Shown in pieces: positions 27,601 to 34,792 of a stretch of DNA of 64,000 bases. Source of the stretch: Candidatus Sulfotelmatobacter sp. (GTDB lineage Bacteria; Eisenbacteria; RBG-16-71-46); the NCBI GenBank assembly GCA_035498555.1, contig DATKAB010000045.1:1-64000 (forward strand), in the 5' to 3' direction. Numbering within the stretch: position 1 is the first letter of the stretch; each line of letters starts with the position of its first letter. Both the position numbers and the translations under genes were made by a program. The notes beneath the pieces were generated by a model. It was not told the origin of the DNA, made no database searches, and saw only the letters and a list, made by a program, of their open reading frames with translations.

Positions 27601-29318
27601 GATTGAACCCGCTCACGCCCTACTTCTACAAGGTGAGCGCGGTCGATTCATCAGGGAACGAATCGGGGATGTCGGCGATCTCGTCGGCCAGCACCAATCC
27701 CCCGACTCACGCCATCTTCCCGATCCCGATGGGGCAGACCACGCCGTCGTCGGTGGCGATCGAGCACGTCTATTCCGGCTATCCGCAGGACATTTTCGCG
27801 GGCGCCGATGTGCTGTACGCCTGGCATCCCGACGGCAGCAGTCCGGTGGACGCCGACGGCCAGGGCACGACCTCGGGAGATTTCACCAAGCTCGGCAAGT
27901 ACTACGCCGCCGGGCCCTCGATCGCCGACCTGGATGGTGACGGCATTCCCGAGATCATCGCGCCGACCTGGACGGACACCAGCCTCTACGTCTTCACGCC
28001 GGCGGGCGCATTGAAGCCCGGCTGGCCGGTGCACTTCCACGATCCGATCTGGTCGTCGGTGGCGGTGGGCGATCTCAACAACGACGGCCAGCTGGAAATG
28101 GCGTTCGGGTCGAACGGCTACAACTTCTACGTGATGAAGGCCAACGGCACCGAGTGGCTGAACGGCGATGGAAATCCGGCCACCACCGGCATCTTCAAGG
28201 TGCTGGGCCAGCCCTACAACTACGGCACCCCGGCGATCGCCGACATCAACGGCGACGGCTATCCGGAAATCATCTACGGCAGCACCGACGGCAACCTCTA
28301 CGTGTGGGATCGCTTCGGCAACAATCTGCCCGGCTTCCCGGTCAACCTGGGCGCGGGCATCACGGCCTCGGTGGCGGTCGGACCGCTCGATGGGCCCGGC
28401 GACACCCAGCTCGAGATGGTGGTGCCGACCACCGGCAATCAAATGTACGTGGTGGAGCCCAACGGCTCGATCCGGCCGGGCTTCCCGTTCTTCTTCAAGG
28501 CCTCGGGCAGCAGCAAGAGCCCATCGCCGGCGCTGGCCGACATGAACGGGGATGGCTTCCTCGACATCGTGGCTGCTTCGACCAACGGCGGCATCTATGT
28601 CGTCGATCGCAACGGCGGTCTGGTGTTCCCGTGGTCGAACATCCGCTACAGCTCCCTCACCAACGGTGCTTCCGAGAGCAGCCCGGTGGTCGCCGACATC
28701 AACGGCGACGGCCTGCCCGACGTGATCATGGGCGGGGAGGACCAGACCCTCGCCGCGCTGGGGAACAACGGGCAGATGCTGCCGGGCTTCCCGATCGTGC
28801 TGGGGGGCGAGATCCGCGGCACGCCAGCGGTGTGCGACTGCGACGGCGACGGCAAGACCGAGATCGTGCTGGCCGGCTGGGACAAGCTGCTGCACGTCTG
28901 GGACTACGACTTCCAGTTCTCGCCGGGACACGTTCCGCCATGGCCGCAGTTCCATCACGACGCGCGGCGCACCGGGCTCGCCACCACTCCGATCCTGACC
29001 GGTGTGAACGATCCCGCGAGTGCGGCGCCCGCGGCGGTGGAGTTCGCGATCCCGGCGCCCAATCCGGCGCGCACCGGGACGCGGTTCGACTACGCGATTC
29101 CGTCGGATCGGGCCGGCCAGTCGCTCGACCTCTCGATCTACGACTTGAGCGGCCGCCGCGTGCGCACTCTGGCTTCGGGGCCCGCCAAGGCCGGCCGTTT
29201 CACCGCACGTTGGGACCTGCGCTCCGACGCCGGCTCGGTTTCGCGCACCGGCGTCTACTTCGCCCGCTTCCGCCTCGGCTCGGAAGAGCGCGCACACAAG
29301 CTCGTCGTCATGGAGTGA
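24606..29318 (+). CDS. Secreted gingipain-like C25 protease with FG-GAP repeats and FlgD-like C-terminal domain
   Basis: 1570 residues from ATG 24606, which has GGGGAGC upstream and begins a signal peptide (LAFATILFAGWGLTAPALGA). An in-frame ATG nine codons earlier lacks these. Domains in order: a propeptide-like region to about residue 225; a peptidase C25 domain (about 230-610) with His484 in HVGHG and Cys519 in AIDCTSNAI as the expected catalytic pair; beta-sandwich repeats (620-935); a fibronectin type III domain (about 940-1030); FG-GAP-type repeats with Ca-binding loops such as DLDGDGIPE and DINGDGYPE (1090-1440); and a C-terminal FlgD-like domain (PAPNPARTG ... GVYFARF ... KLVVME) like type IX secretion sorting domains. 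Probably exported to the surface. Substrate unknown. A hairpin follows the stop. Confidence 0.92.
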   Translation: MKYRRLAFATILFAGWGLTAPALGATLLEHEVRFGPDRVRLENRDGHVGLVTPGAVPEPRAGRPDLPWFGERVDLPAGVKVASVELVSIETEPVAEHVTIESARIPQAGSQAVVRSAPDPAVFASAQAQPEVPVELGYQGYRRGRHEAWLRVSPVRWTPSSGHLERVTRMVVRLTLVDDSHPDMVPRERVVSEWEAAVPGQSAPILAKNAITSLAPIKGHPRRFQATQIPSLLGSPVEYVIITNQAMSAQFQQLADWKTQSGIPAVVRTIEFIRQQYPGAADDAERMRMFIRDAYSRWGTKWVLLGGDTDVLPTRYGYTTFYGGNYIATDLYFACLDGNWNADGDSIYGEGYFSSDTPGDSCDLLPDVFVGRAPASTPADAQQFVNKVFQYSRTPVGDYENTILFFAEVLFPQDFHPGDFITLDGAELVEEVLPYLDPHPELHFGRMYENYADTSYRAGALPETRVAVLDSLDRGYNLAVHVGHGYRNVMSVGDATIDNGDAGSVTNGNRLFNLYAIDCTSNAIDFPCIGEAFIKATNGGAVSNIGSTNFDFPTAGRVYQDAYFQLVFDDSVTSIGEAEADQKLAYVPYSVYDGVNRWTQFTLLLLGDPEMHIWTNKPRTLTVSHNPGMAVSDSQFTVHVQIGATPLYGASVTLYKANEDLETATTDGAGNVTVPFRPDSLGQMTVTVTAFNCRPYQATITVGASSLPLVADPTFTIDDDNSGGTSGNGNGILDGGETADVHIPLRNNGGSTAPSVTATLSTTDPYVTIVTPTLNYGAIASGAMVNPSSGFRLSTPYSIPDQREIPFRLTVLDGAGHSRIENLQITVHGPEIEHFRHTVLDVGGNSNGVPDPGETVSYYLVLRNTGTGIAPGVTVKLRNYDGLAPVLDSTATFGDIAPATDVSGDAVTFHLNSSAAKLELRISDAYGLLSTQTLDMGIPVVPLQPAAVGSATSIALQWQLSSSPDLLGYNVYRATASGGPYSRVNPVPTGRTAYYNDEGLNPLTPYFYKVSAVDSSGNESGMSAISSASTNPPTHAIFPIPMGQTTPSSVAIEHVYSGYPQDIFAGADVLYAWHPDGSSPVDADGQGTTSGDFTKLGKYYAAGPSIADLDGDGIPEIIAPTWTDTSLYVFTPAGALKPGWPVHFHDPIWSSVAVGDLNNDGQLEMAFGSNGYNFYVMKANGTEWLNGDGNPATTGIFKVLGQPYNYGTPAIADINGDGYPEIIYGSTDGNLYVWDRFGNNLPGFPVNLGAGITASVAVGPLDGPGDTQLEMVVPTTGNQMYVVEPNGSIRPGFPFFFKASGSSKSPSPALADMNGDGFLDIVAASTNGGIYVVDRNGGLVFPWSNIRYSSLTNGASESSPVVADINGDGLPDVIMGGEDQTLAALGNNGQMLPGFPIVLGGEIRGTPAVCDCDGDGKTEIVLAGWDKLLHVWDYDFQFSPGHVPPWPQFHHDARRTGLATTPILTGVNDPASAAPAAVEFAIPAPNPARTGTRFDYAIPSDRAGQSLDLSIYDLSGRRVRTLASGPAKAGRFTARWDLRSDAGSVSRTGVYFARFRLGSEERAHKLVVME

Positions 29319-29344
29319 GCGCGTTCGACATCGCTTGACCGCGC

Positions 29345-29373
29345 GCGGCGCGCCCCCTAGGGTGGCGCGCCGC
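29345..29373 (+). terminator. Terminator hairpin after the C25 protease
   Basis: Perfect 10-bp GC stem (GCGGCGCGCC and its complement) with a nine-base loop, 26 bases after the protease stop and 23 bases before gltX. A short T-run (GTTTA) follows shortly after. Confidence 0.6.
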
Positions 29374-29396
29374 CGCGTTTATCCCGGGGACATTCG

Positions 29397-30869
29397 ATGA
29401 GCGTCCGCGTTCGATTCGCGCCGAGCCCGACCGGTCACCTGCACGTGGGCGGCGCGCGCACCGCGCTGTTCAACTACCTCTTCGCTCGCGCGAAGGGCGG
29501 CGTCTTCGTCCTGCGCATCGAAGATACCGACGTCGCTCGCTCGACCGACGAATCGCTCTCGGGGATTCTCCAGAGTCTGCGCTGGCTCGGCCTCGGCTGG
29601 GACGAAGGCCCCGGCGCCGGCGGCGATCACGGCCCCTACCTCCAATCGGAACGCGCCGCGTACTACCGCCGGCACGCCGACGCGCTGCTCGAAGCCGGGC
29701 GCGCCTATCCCTGCTTCTGCACGCCGGAAGAGCTCGAAGCGCGCCGCCAGCGCCAGCTCGAGCGCGGCGAGCCGCCCCGTTACGACGGCCGCTGCCGCGG
29801 GCTGGATGCCGCGGCGCGAGCGGCGCAGCGGGCGGCCGGCCGCAAGTCGGCGCTTCGATTCGCGCTCGACGCGTCGGGGGAGACGGGCTGGGACGACGTG
29901 GTGCGCGGGCGAGTCGCGTTCCAGAACGAGGTGCTCGACGATTTCGTGCTGCTGCGCTCGGACGGCGGCCCCACCTACAATTTCGCGTGCGTGGTCGATG
30001 ACCACGAAATGGAGATCAGTCACGTGATCCGCGGCGACGATCACATCTCCAACACGCCGCGGCAGATCCTGCTGTATCGGGCGTTCGGCTGGCCGACGCC
30101 GGTCTTCGCGCACGTCCCGATGATCCTCGGCCACGACGGCTCACGGTTGTCGAAGCGCCACGGCGCGACCTCGGTCGAGGCGTTCGGCGAGCTGGGTTAC
30201 GTGGCTCCGGCCCTGGTCAACTTCCTGGCGCTGCTCGGCTGGTCCTACGACGGACAGCGCGAGCTGTTCACCCTGGGCGAGCTCGAGCGCGTGTTCTCGC
30301 TCGAGCGGGTGGGCACGAATCCCGCGATCTTCAATCTCGAGAAACTCGAATGGATGAACGGACAGTACCTGAAGCAGATGAGTGTCGACGAACGCACGCG
30401 TCTCGCGGTCGATTGGCTCGAGCGACATGGTTACGATCTGAGCGGTCGCGCCGCGGAGTGGAAGGCGACGCTGATCGGCTCGATCGGCGACCGCTTGAAG
30501 ACCCTGGCCGACGCCGAACGTTACGGCGCATTCGCGCTGCGTGAAGAGCTGGAAATGGATCCCACGGCATGGTCCGAGCTGATCGGCAAGGACGAGGTCG
30601 GGCCGCGTCTCGAATCCCTCGCCTCGCGGCTCGAGGCGCTGGCCGAGTTCTCGCTCGCCGAGACCGAGCGCGTGACGCGCTCGCTCGCCGCCGAGCTCGG
30701 CCTCAAGGCCGGCGAGCTGATCGGGATCGCGCGCGTGGCGCTCACCGGGAAGAAGGTGAGTCCCGGAATCTTCGAGGTGATGTGGCTGTTGGGGCGCGAT
30801 CGCTGTCTGGCGCGACTCCGCTCGGCGGCGCGAGGATGGAGCGAAGCGCGCGCCGGTTCGAGCGCGTGA
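29397..30869 (+). CDS. gltX: Glutamyl-tRNA synthetase
   Basis: 490-residue class I synthetase that charges tRNA with glutamate in the cytoplasm. The HIGH-type motif is PTGHLHVG (11-18) and the KMSKS-type motif is LSKRHG (251-256). PCFC near 105-108 and Cys133 (YDGRC) match the zinc-binding position of part of the family. The alpha-helical anticodon-binding domain occupies the C-terminal third. The start is ATG after GGGGA. It is followed within 93 bases by tRNA-Gln and tRNA-Glu genes, its two possible tRNA substrates. No glutaminyl-tRNA synthetase is in the window. Whether it is discriminating, or charges both tRNAs and relies on an amidotransferase, cannot be decided from what I see. Confidence 0.97.
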   Translation: MSVRVRFAPSPTGHLHVGGARTALFNYLFARAKGGVFVLRIEDTDVARSTDESLSGILQSLRWLGLGWDEGPGAGGDHGPYLQSERAAYYRRHADALLEAGRAYPCFCTPEELEARRQRQLERGEPPRYDGRCRGLDAAARAAQRAAGRKSALRFALDASGETGWDDVVRGRVAFQNEVLDDFVLLRSDGGPTYNFACVVDDHEMEISHVIRGDDHISNTPRQILLYRAFGWPTPVFAHVPMILGHDGSRLSKRHGATSVEAFGELGYVAPALVNFLALLGWSYDGQRELFTLGELERVFSLERVGTNPAIFNLEKLEWMNGQYLKQMSVDERTRLAVDWLERHGYDLSGRAAEWKATLIGSIGDRLKTLADAERYGAFALREELEMDPTAWSELIGKDEVGPRLESLASRLEALAEFSLAETERVTRSLAAELGLKAGELIGIARVALTGKKVSPGIFEVMWLLGRDRCLARLRSAARGWSEARAGSSA

Positions 30870-30916
30870 GCGCGATCCGCGGGCCCCGCGCCAGGCAACG
30901 AAACAGGCCGCCGGTC

Positions 30917-30945
30917 TTGCTGGGTCCGGAGGCCTTTGCTAGATT
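30917..30945 (+). promoter_or_regulatory. Promoter for the tRNA-Gln/tRNA-Glu unit
   Basis: TTGCTG and TAGATT separated by exactly 17 bases. TAGATT matches the -10 consensus at 4/6. The expected transcript start is about ten bases before tRNA-Gln. Confidence 0.5.
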
Positions 30946-30961
30946 CCCGGGCCGTTTCTGC

Positions 30962-31035
30962 TGCCCGGTGGTGTAACGGTAGCACGACTGGCTCTGGACC
31001 AGTTAGTCGAGGTTCGAATCCTTGCCGGGCAGCCA
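30962..31035 (+). tRNA. tRNA-Gln (CTG)
   Basis: The cloverleaf can be folded by eye: acceptor TGCCCGG with CCGGGCA; D stem GTGT with GCAC; anticodon stem ACTGG with CCAGT around loop CTCTGGA, anticodon CTG; T loop TTCGAAT with a five-pair stem. Body 71 bases, discriminator G, and CCA encoded at 31033-31035. It reads CAG codons. Confidence 0.95.
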
Positions 31036-31080
31036 CCTCGCATCGCAGCGGCCGACGCGGCTCGCCACCCAGACAATCGA

Positions 31081-31156
31081 GGCGCTATCGTCTAGGGGTC
31101 CAGGACAGGTGGTTCTCAGCCATCAGACCGGGGTTCGAATCCCCGTAGCGCTACCA
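31081..31156 (+). tRNA. tRNA-Glu (CTC)
   Basis: Acceptor GGCGCTA pairs with TAGCGCT (first pair G-U). The anticodon stem GGTGG/CCATC encloses TTCTCAG, giving anticodon CTC. The T arm has the TTCGAAT loop. Discriminator A and an encoded CCA end at 31156. It lies 45 bases after tRNA-Gln, so both probably come from one transcript. It reads GAG codons. Confidence 0.95.
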
Positions 31157-31171
31157 TTTGCAGCACGCCGC

Positions 31172-31204
31172 GAACCCGCCGGGCTCCTTCGCCCCGGCGG
31201 GTTC
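31172..31204. terminator. Strong hairpin between tRNA-Glu and a convergent gene
   Basis: Perfect 12-bp stem (GAACCCGCCGGG and its complement) with a nine-base loop, 15 bases after tRNA-Glu and 42 bases beyond the stop of the convergent gene at 31246. It can serve both strands. There is no long T-run. Confidence 0.7.
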
Positions 31205-31245
31205 CGTCGTTGAGACGGATTCACGCGTTCGTTCCGCTCACTTCT

Positions 31246-31716
31246 TCACTTCTCCGGATGATCGAGGGTGCGAAGCCGGGGGATGTCGTTCTCGTCAACC
31301 CAGAGGCTCGCGCGACTGCGGCCGTCGGCGCCGAATAGCGACAGGCGCGGCGTTCCCTCGGGCAGCACCGCCAGCTCGACGCGGCGCGTGTACAGGGTGT
31401 CGAGCATGCGCAGGCTGAGCGTTCCGTCGCGACGCAGCGCCCACAGCGCGCGCGCCTTTCCGCGGTCGTCGTTGAGACGGAACGCCGGAGTGCCGTCCGC
31501 CCACAGCGACCATTCGGCGCGTGGCGGCTGCCCGGGCTCGCGCAGCACGATGCGGCGCGCCGAGTATTCGCCGGTGCCGGGCAGAATACGTTGAGCGACC
31601 TCGAGCACCGCGAGCAGGATCAGCAGGATGACGATTCCGGCCCAGCGCTCCTCCCGGCGCTCGAGCCGGGCGAGGCGCTCGTCCATGTCGAGCGCCGGGT
31701 GTTCGGGTGTGGGCAT
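31246..31716 (-). CDS. Small single-pass membrane protein of unknown function
   Basis: 156 residues from ATG 31716. A short charged cytoplasmic start (DERLARLERREERW) is followed by one membrane helix (AGIVILLILLAVLEVAQ), then an extracytoplasmic tail of about 110 residues made of short beta repeats such as PAFRLNDDRGKARALWALRRD, TLSLRML and PRLSLFGADGRSRASLWV. I do not recognise the family; similar beta-repeat tails occur in other bacterial membrane proteins. An upstream start at 31827 would add 37 low-complexity residues with no signal, so it is not chosen. It is convergent with the tRNA unit and divergent from the polysaccharide locus. Confidence 0.65.
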   Translation of the reverse strand: MPTPEHPALDMDERLARLERREERWAGIVILLILLAVLEVAQRILPGTGEYSARRIVLREPGQPPRAEWSLWADGTPAFRLNDDRGKARALWALRRDGTLSLRMLDTLYTRRVELAVLPEGTPRLSLFGADGRSRASLWVDENDIPRLRTLDHPEK

Positions 31717-31800
31717 GAGGAGGTCTCCATCGAGTGGGGCTGCCGGAACTCTCGCGTCCACCGAAGCTTCGCGGGACGCAGAGCGCGAGCCGTGACACGC

Positions 31801-31832
31801 TGCGCAATCTGCCACAGCGACGCGCAAATTGC
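31801..31832. repeat. Direct repeat upstream of the polysaccharide promoters
   Basis: TGCGCAATCTGC (31801-31812) and CGCGCAAATTGC (31821-31832) share 9 of 12 positions and start 20 bases apart, about two helical turns, as expected for paired binding sites of a transcription activator. They lie about 40 bases before the sigma70-like promoter and 210 bases before the sigma54-like site. An upstream activating site for PrsR is a guess. Confidence 0.3.
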
Positions 31833-31869
31833 ATGACGTAACGGGGCTAACGCTTTATGGGGCAGTCCA

Positions 31870-31898
31870 TTGACAGCCCGTTCGGGGGTCCCTACAAT
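31870..31898 (+). promoter_or_regulatory. Near-consensus sigma70 promoter for the polysaccharide locus
   Basis: TTGACA (31870-31875) and TACAAT (31893-31898) with a 17-base spacer: a 6/6 and a 5/6 match at ideal spacing, the best promoter seen in the window. The transcript would start near 31905, leaving a leader of about 220 bases. That leader holds a hairpin at 31951-31978 (nine pairs, one G-U) and otherwise nothing that I can name. Confidence 0.75.
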
Positions 31899-32041
31899 CG
31901 CCCTCGTCCGAGCTTGCAGACCCTTTCGACGCTTGAAGTTCTTGTCATGACGGGCGGACCTTCCGCGAAGTTCGCCCGCAGGCAGGCCGGCCGGTTCTCA
32001 GGACGCGACTCCCTCCTCCGGCCGGGCTGCCTCGATCACTC

Positions 32042-32057
32042 GGGCACGAACCTCGCA
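32042..32057 (+). promoter_or_regulatory. Sigma54-like promoter for the polysaccharide locus
   Basis: GGGCACGAACCTCGCA has the GG and GC cores of a -24/-12 promoter at the right spacing and two mismatches to TGGCACGNNNNTTGCA. The start would be near 32068, 58 bases before the first codon. The locus encodes its own sigma54-type activator (54293-55696). Confidence 0.5.
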
Positions 32058-32125
32058 GGAGTCCCTACGACACCGTACGTACCGGTCAGGGCCCGTTCGA
32101 CCCGCCCGAGGGGAAGGACCCCTCT

Positions 32126-34792
32126 TTGAGCGGGAATTCCGATTTGGCCCCCAAGCGAACCCGGCGTCCGGCGTCGTCGAGGACGCGCGTGGGCCTCAGG
32201 CAAACCCCGAGATTCTTCCTGCTCACCCTGGGCTACGCCCTGGTGGTGAACGCCTGCTTCTTGATCGCGCTGTTGCTCCGCTTCGAGGGCAGCATTCCGG
32301 CGCGCTACTGGCACGGCTGGCTCCAGGTCGCGCCGTGGTTCACGCTGCTGTCGCTGATCGGCTACCGCGTGTCGGGGCTCTACCACGGGCTCTGGCGGTA
32401 CGCGAGCACCGTGACGCTCTTCCAGGTCTTCAAAGGCGCCACGCTCTCGGCGCTCGCGCTGTTCATGATCGACCTGTTCAGCCGCGATCCATCGTTCCCG
32501 CGCAGCGTCATCCCGATGATGTGGGTCTGGCAGATCGTCATCCTGGGCGCGATGCGGTTTGCCTGGCGCCTGTCGCGCGAGCGCGTGCTCGGACCGATCA
32601 GCAGCTCGCGCGCCGTGCGCACGCTGGTGGTCGGCGCGGACCCCACCGGCGTTCATCTCATCCAGGAAATGCGCCGCACCGCCGAGGGGCCCGACCACCT
32701 GGTGCCGGTCGGATTCATCGACGAGGATCCGCGGCTCACCGGCGGCCTGGTCGAGGGGATCAAGGTGCGCGGCACGATCGCCGACCTGTCGCGCGCGATT
32801 CAGGAAGCGCGCGCCGAGATGGTGGTCGTCTCCGACGCCGACATGCCGGCCAAGGTGGTCCGCGAGATCGCGCGCTTCTGCGCCGAGGCGAACATCCGCA
32901 TCAAGACCCTGCCGGGCCTCTCCGATCTCCAGCACGGCCGCACCACGCTGTCTCAGATGCGCGACATGCGGATCGAGGACCTGCTCGGCCGCCAGCCGGT
33001 ACAGCTCAACCTCGGCGAGCTGGCGGACTTCCTGCGCGGCCAGCGCGTGATGGTGACCGGGGCGGGCGGCTCGATCGGCTCCGAGCTGGCGCGCCAGGTG
33101 GCGGGTTTCGAGCCCGCCGAGATCGTGCTGCTCGATCACGCCGAGAACGGGCTTTACTACGTGCACCACGAGCTGGTCGCGCAGCACCCCGCGCTGCGCA
33201 TTCATCCGGTGGTCGCGGACATCCAGGACGCGGCCGGCGTCGAGCTCGCGTTCCACCGCTTCCGCCCGCACGTCGTGTTCCACGCCGCCGCGCACAAGCA
33301 CGTGCCGCTGCTCGAGGCCAACCCTCGCGAGGCGGTGCTCAACAACATTCTCGGCACCCGCAATCTGGTCGAAGCCGCGGATCAGAACGGCGTGGTCAAG
33401 TTCGTGTTGATCTCCACCGACAAGGCCGTGAATCCGACCAGCGTCATGGGCGCCTCCAAGCGGGTCTGCGAGATGATTCTGCAGAGCCGCTCGCAGCGGA
33501 GCCGCACGCGTTTCGTCGCGGTGCGCTTCGGCAACGTGCTGGGCAGCGACGGCTCGGTGATTCCGCTGTTCCAGAAACAGATCGCGCGCGGCGGACCGAT
33601 CACGGTGACGCACCCGGAGGCGCGCCGCTACTTCATGACCATCCCCGAGGCCGTGCGTCTGGTGCTGCAGGCGGGGGCGATGGGCCGCGGCGGCGACGTC
33701 CTGCTGCTCGACATGGGCGAGCAGGTGAGAATCGTGGATCTCGCGCGACAGTTGATCCGCATGTCGGGCATGCGCGAGGGCGAGGACATCGAGATCCTCT
33801 TCACCGGCCTCCGGCCGGGCGAGAAGCTCTACGAAGAGCTGCACTCCGACGCCGAGCGCACCCGCATCACGCGTCACGAGCGCATTCTGGTCTGGGAGCT
33901 CGACGCCCGCCGCGAGGACGAGCTGAACCAGGAGGTCAACGAACTGATCGCGCTGGCGCGCCGCGGCGCGGCCGAGCCCATCAAGCACCAGCTCCATCGC
34001 CTCGTCCCCGAGTACGTCGAACCACAGCTCTCGCCGGTGCTGCCCTCGGAAGCGGCGGCGCCGGTCGTCGAGCTGCCGGGTGCGCCTCAGCCCGACCGCT
34101 CGGCCGCCTCCGAGCGCGACTGGGGAGAACTGGCGCGTCGCGTCGCGGAAGCCACCTTCGCCGGCGTGCTGCTGGTTGCCGCCGCTCCGCTGTGGGCGCT
34201 GCTGGTGTTCGAGGCGCGGCAGCGCGGCCATCGCGAGGTGCTGAACCACGAGACGCGCATCGGCATGTCGCGCCGGCGCGGGCAGCGCCGCGCGCTTCGC
34301 CGCGACACCGCCATCGATCGACGCAGCATCGAGCGTCGTACGCAGGACCTGCTGGGCGCGCCCATCCGCTGCGCGCGATTCCGCAACGATCTCGGGCCCC
34401 TCAGCCGGTTCGTCGCCCGCCGGCGACTCGACAAGCTCCCCTATCTGCTCAACGTTCTCCGTGGCGAAATGGCCCTGGTGGGCCCCAAGCCGGAGAAGGA
34501 GGAACTCGTGCTCCGCTGGGCCGGGGTGGTTCCCGACTACGACCGTCGCTTCAGCGTGCTGCCCGGCGTGACCGGGCTCGCGCAGGTGTCGCTGTGCTCG
34601 GACTCGGATGCCGATGGCGTGGCCCGCCGGGTCCAGTACGATCTGTATTACATTGATCACCGTACGCTGCTGCTCGACCTGCGTACCCTGTTGCGCACGG
34701 TTCGGGTGGTCTGGCAGAACCCTCGCCGGCTCTCGCCAGCCCCGCAGGGAAGAATCGCGGCGGGCGCCGCGGTCAAAGGAGTGACCCAATGA
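32126..34792 (+). CDS. FlaA1/WbpM-type nucleotide-sugar 4,6-dehydratase fused to a degenerate sugar transferase domain
   Basis: 888 residues from a TTG start with GAAGGA eight bases upstream. Residues 30-150 hold four membrane helices and 160-285 a Rossmann-like domain. At 300-600 is the SDR dehydratase domain with TGAGGSIGS and STDKAVNPTSVMGASK, where Met replaces the usual catalytic Tyr, as is normal for WbpM, PglF and CapD. These enzymes turn a UDP-N-acetylhexosamine into its 4-keto-6-deoxy form, a first step to modified sugars. Residues 675-870 resemble a polyprenol-phosphate sugar transferase (one helix, then LDKLPYLLNVLRGEMALVGP), but the catalytic Asp-Glu pair is Asp769-Lys770 and the KFRSM-type motif is missing, so this part may be inactive. 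It is the first gene of the locus and overlaps the next by four bases. Confidence 0.9.
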   Translation: MSGNSDLAPKRTRRPASSRTRVGLRQTPRFFLLTLGYALVVNACFLIALLLRFEGSIPARYWHGWLQVAPWFTLLSLIGYRVSGLYHGLWRYASTVTLFQVFKGATLSALALFMIDLFSRDPSFPRSVIPMMWVWQIVILGAMRFAWRLSRERVLGPISSSRAVRTLVVGADPTGVHLIQEMRRTAEGPDHLVPVGFIDEDPRLTGGLVEGIKVRGTIADLSRAIQEARAEMVVVSDADMPAKVVREIARFCAEANIRIKTLPGLSDLQHGRTTLSQMRDMRIEDLLGRQPVQLNLGELADFLRGQRVMVTGAGGSIGSELARQVAGFEPAEIVLLDHAENGLYYVHHELVAQHPALRIHPVVADIQDAAGVELAFHRFRPHVVFHAAAHKHVPLLEANPREAVLNNILGTRNLVEAADQNGVVKFVLISTDKAVNPTSVMGASKRVCEMILQSRSQRSRTRFVAVRFGNVLGSDGSVIPLFQKQIARGGPITVTHPEARRYFMTIPEAVRLVLQAGAMGRGGDVLLLDMGEQVRIVDLARQLIRMSGMREGEDIEILFTGLRPGEKLYEELHSDAERTRITRHERILVWELDARREDELNQEVNELIALARRGAAEPIKHQLHRLVPEYVEPQLSPVLPSEAAAPVVELPGAPQPDRSAASERDWGELARRVAEATFAGVLLVAAAPLWALLVFEARQRGHREVLNHETRIGMSRRRGQRRALRRDTAIDRRSIERRTQDLLGAPIRCARFRNDLGPLSRFVARRRLDKLPYLLNVLRGEMALVGPKPEKEELVLRWAGVVPDYDRRFSVLPGVTGLAQVSLCSDSDADGVARRVQYDLYYIDHRTLLLDLRTLLRTVRVVWQNPRRLSPAPQGRIAAGAAVKGVTQ

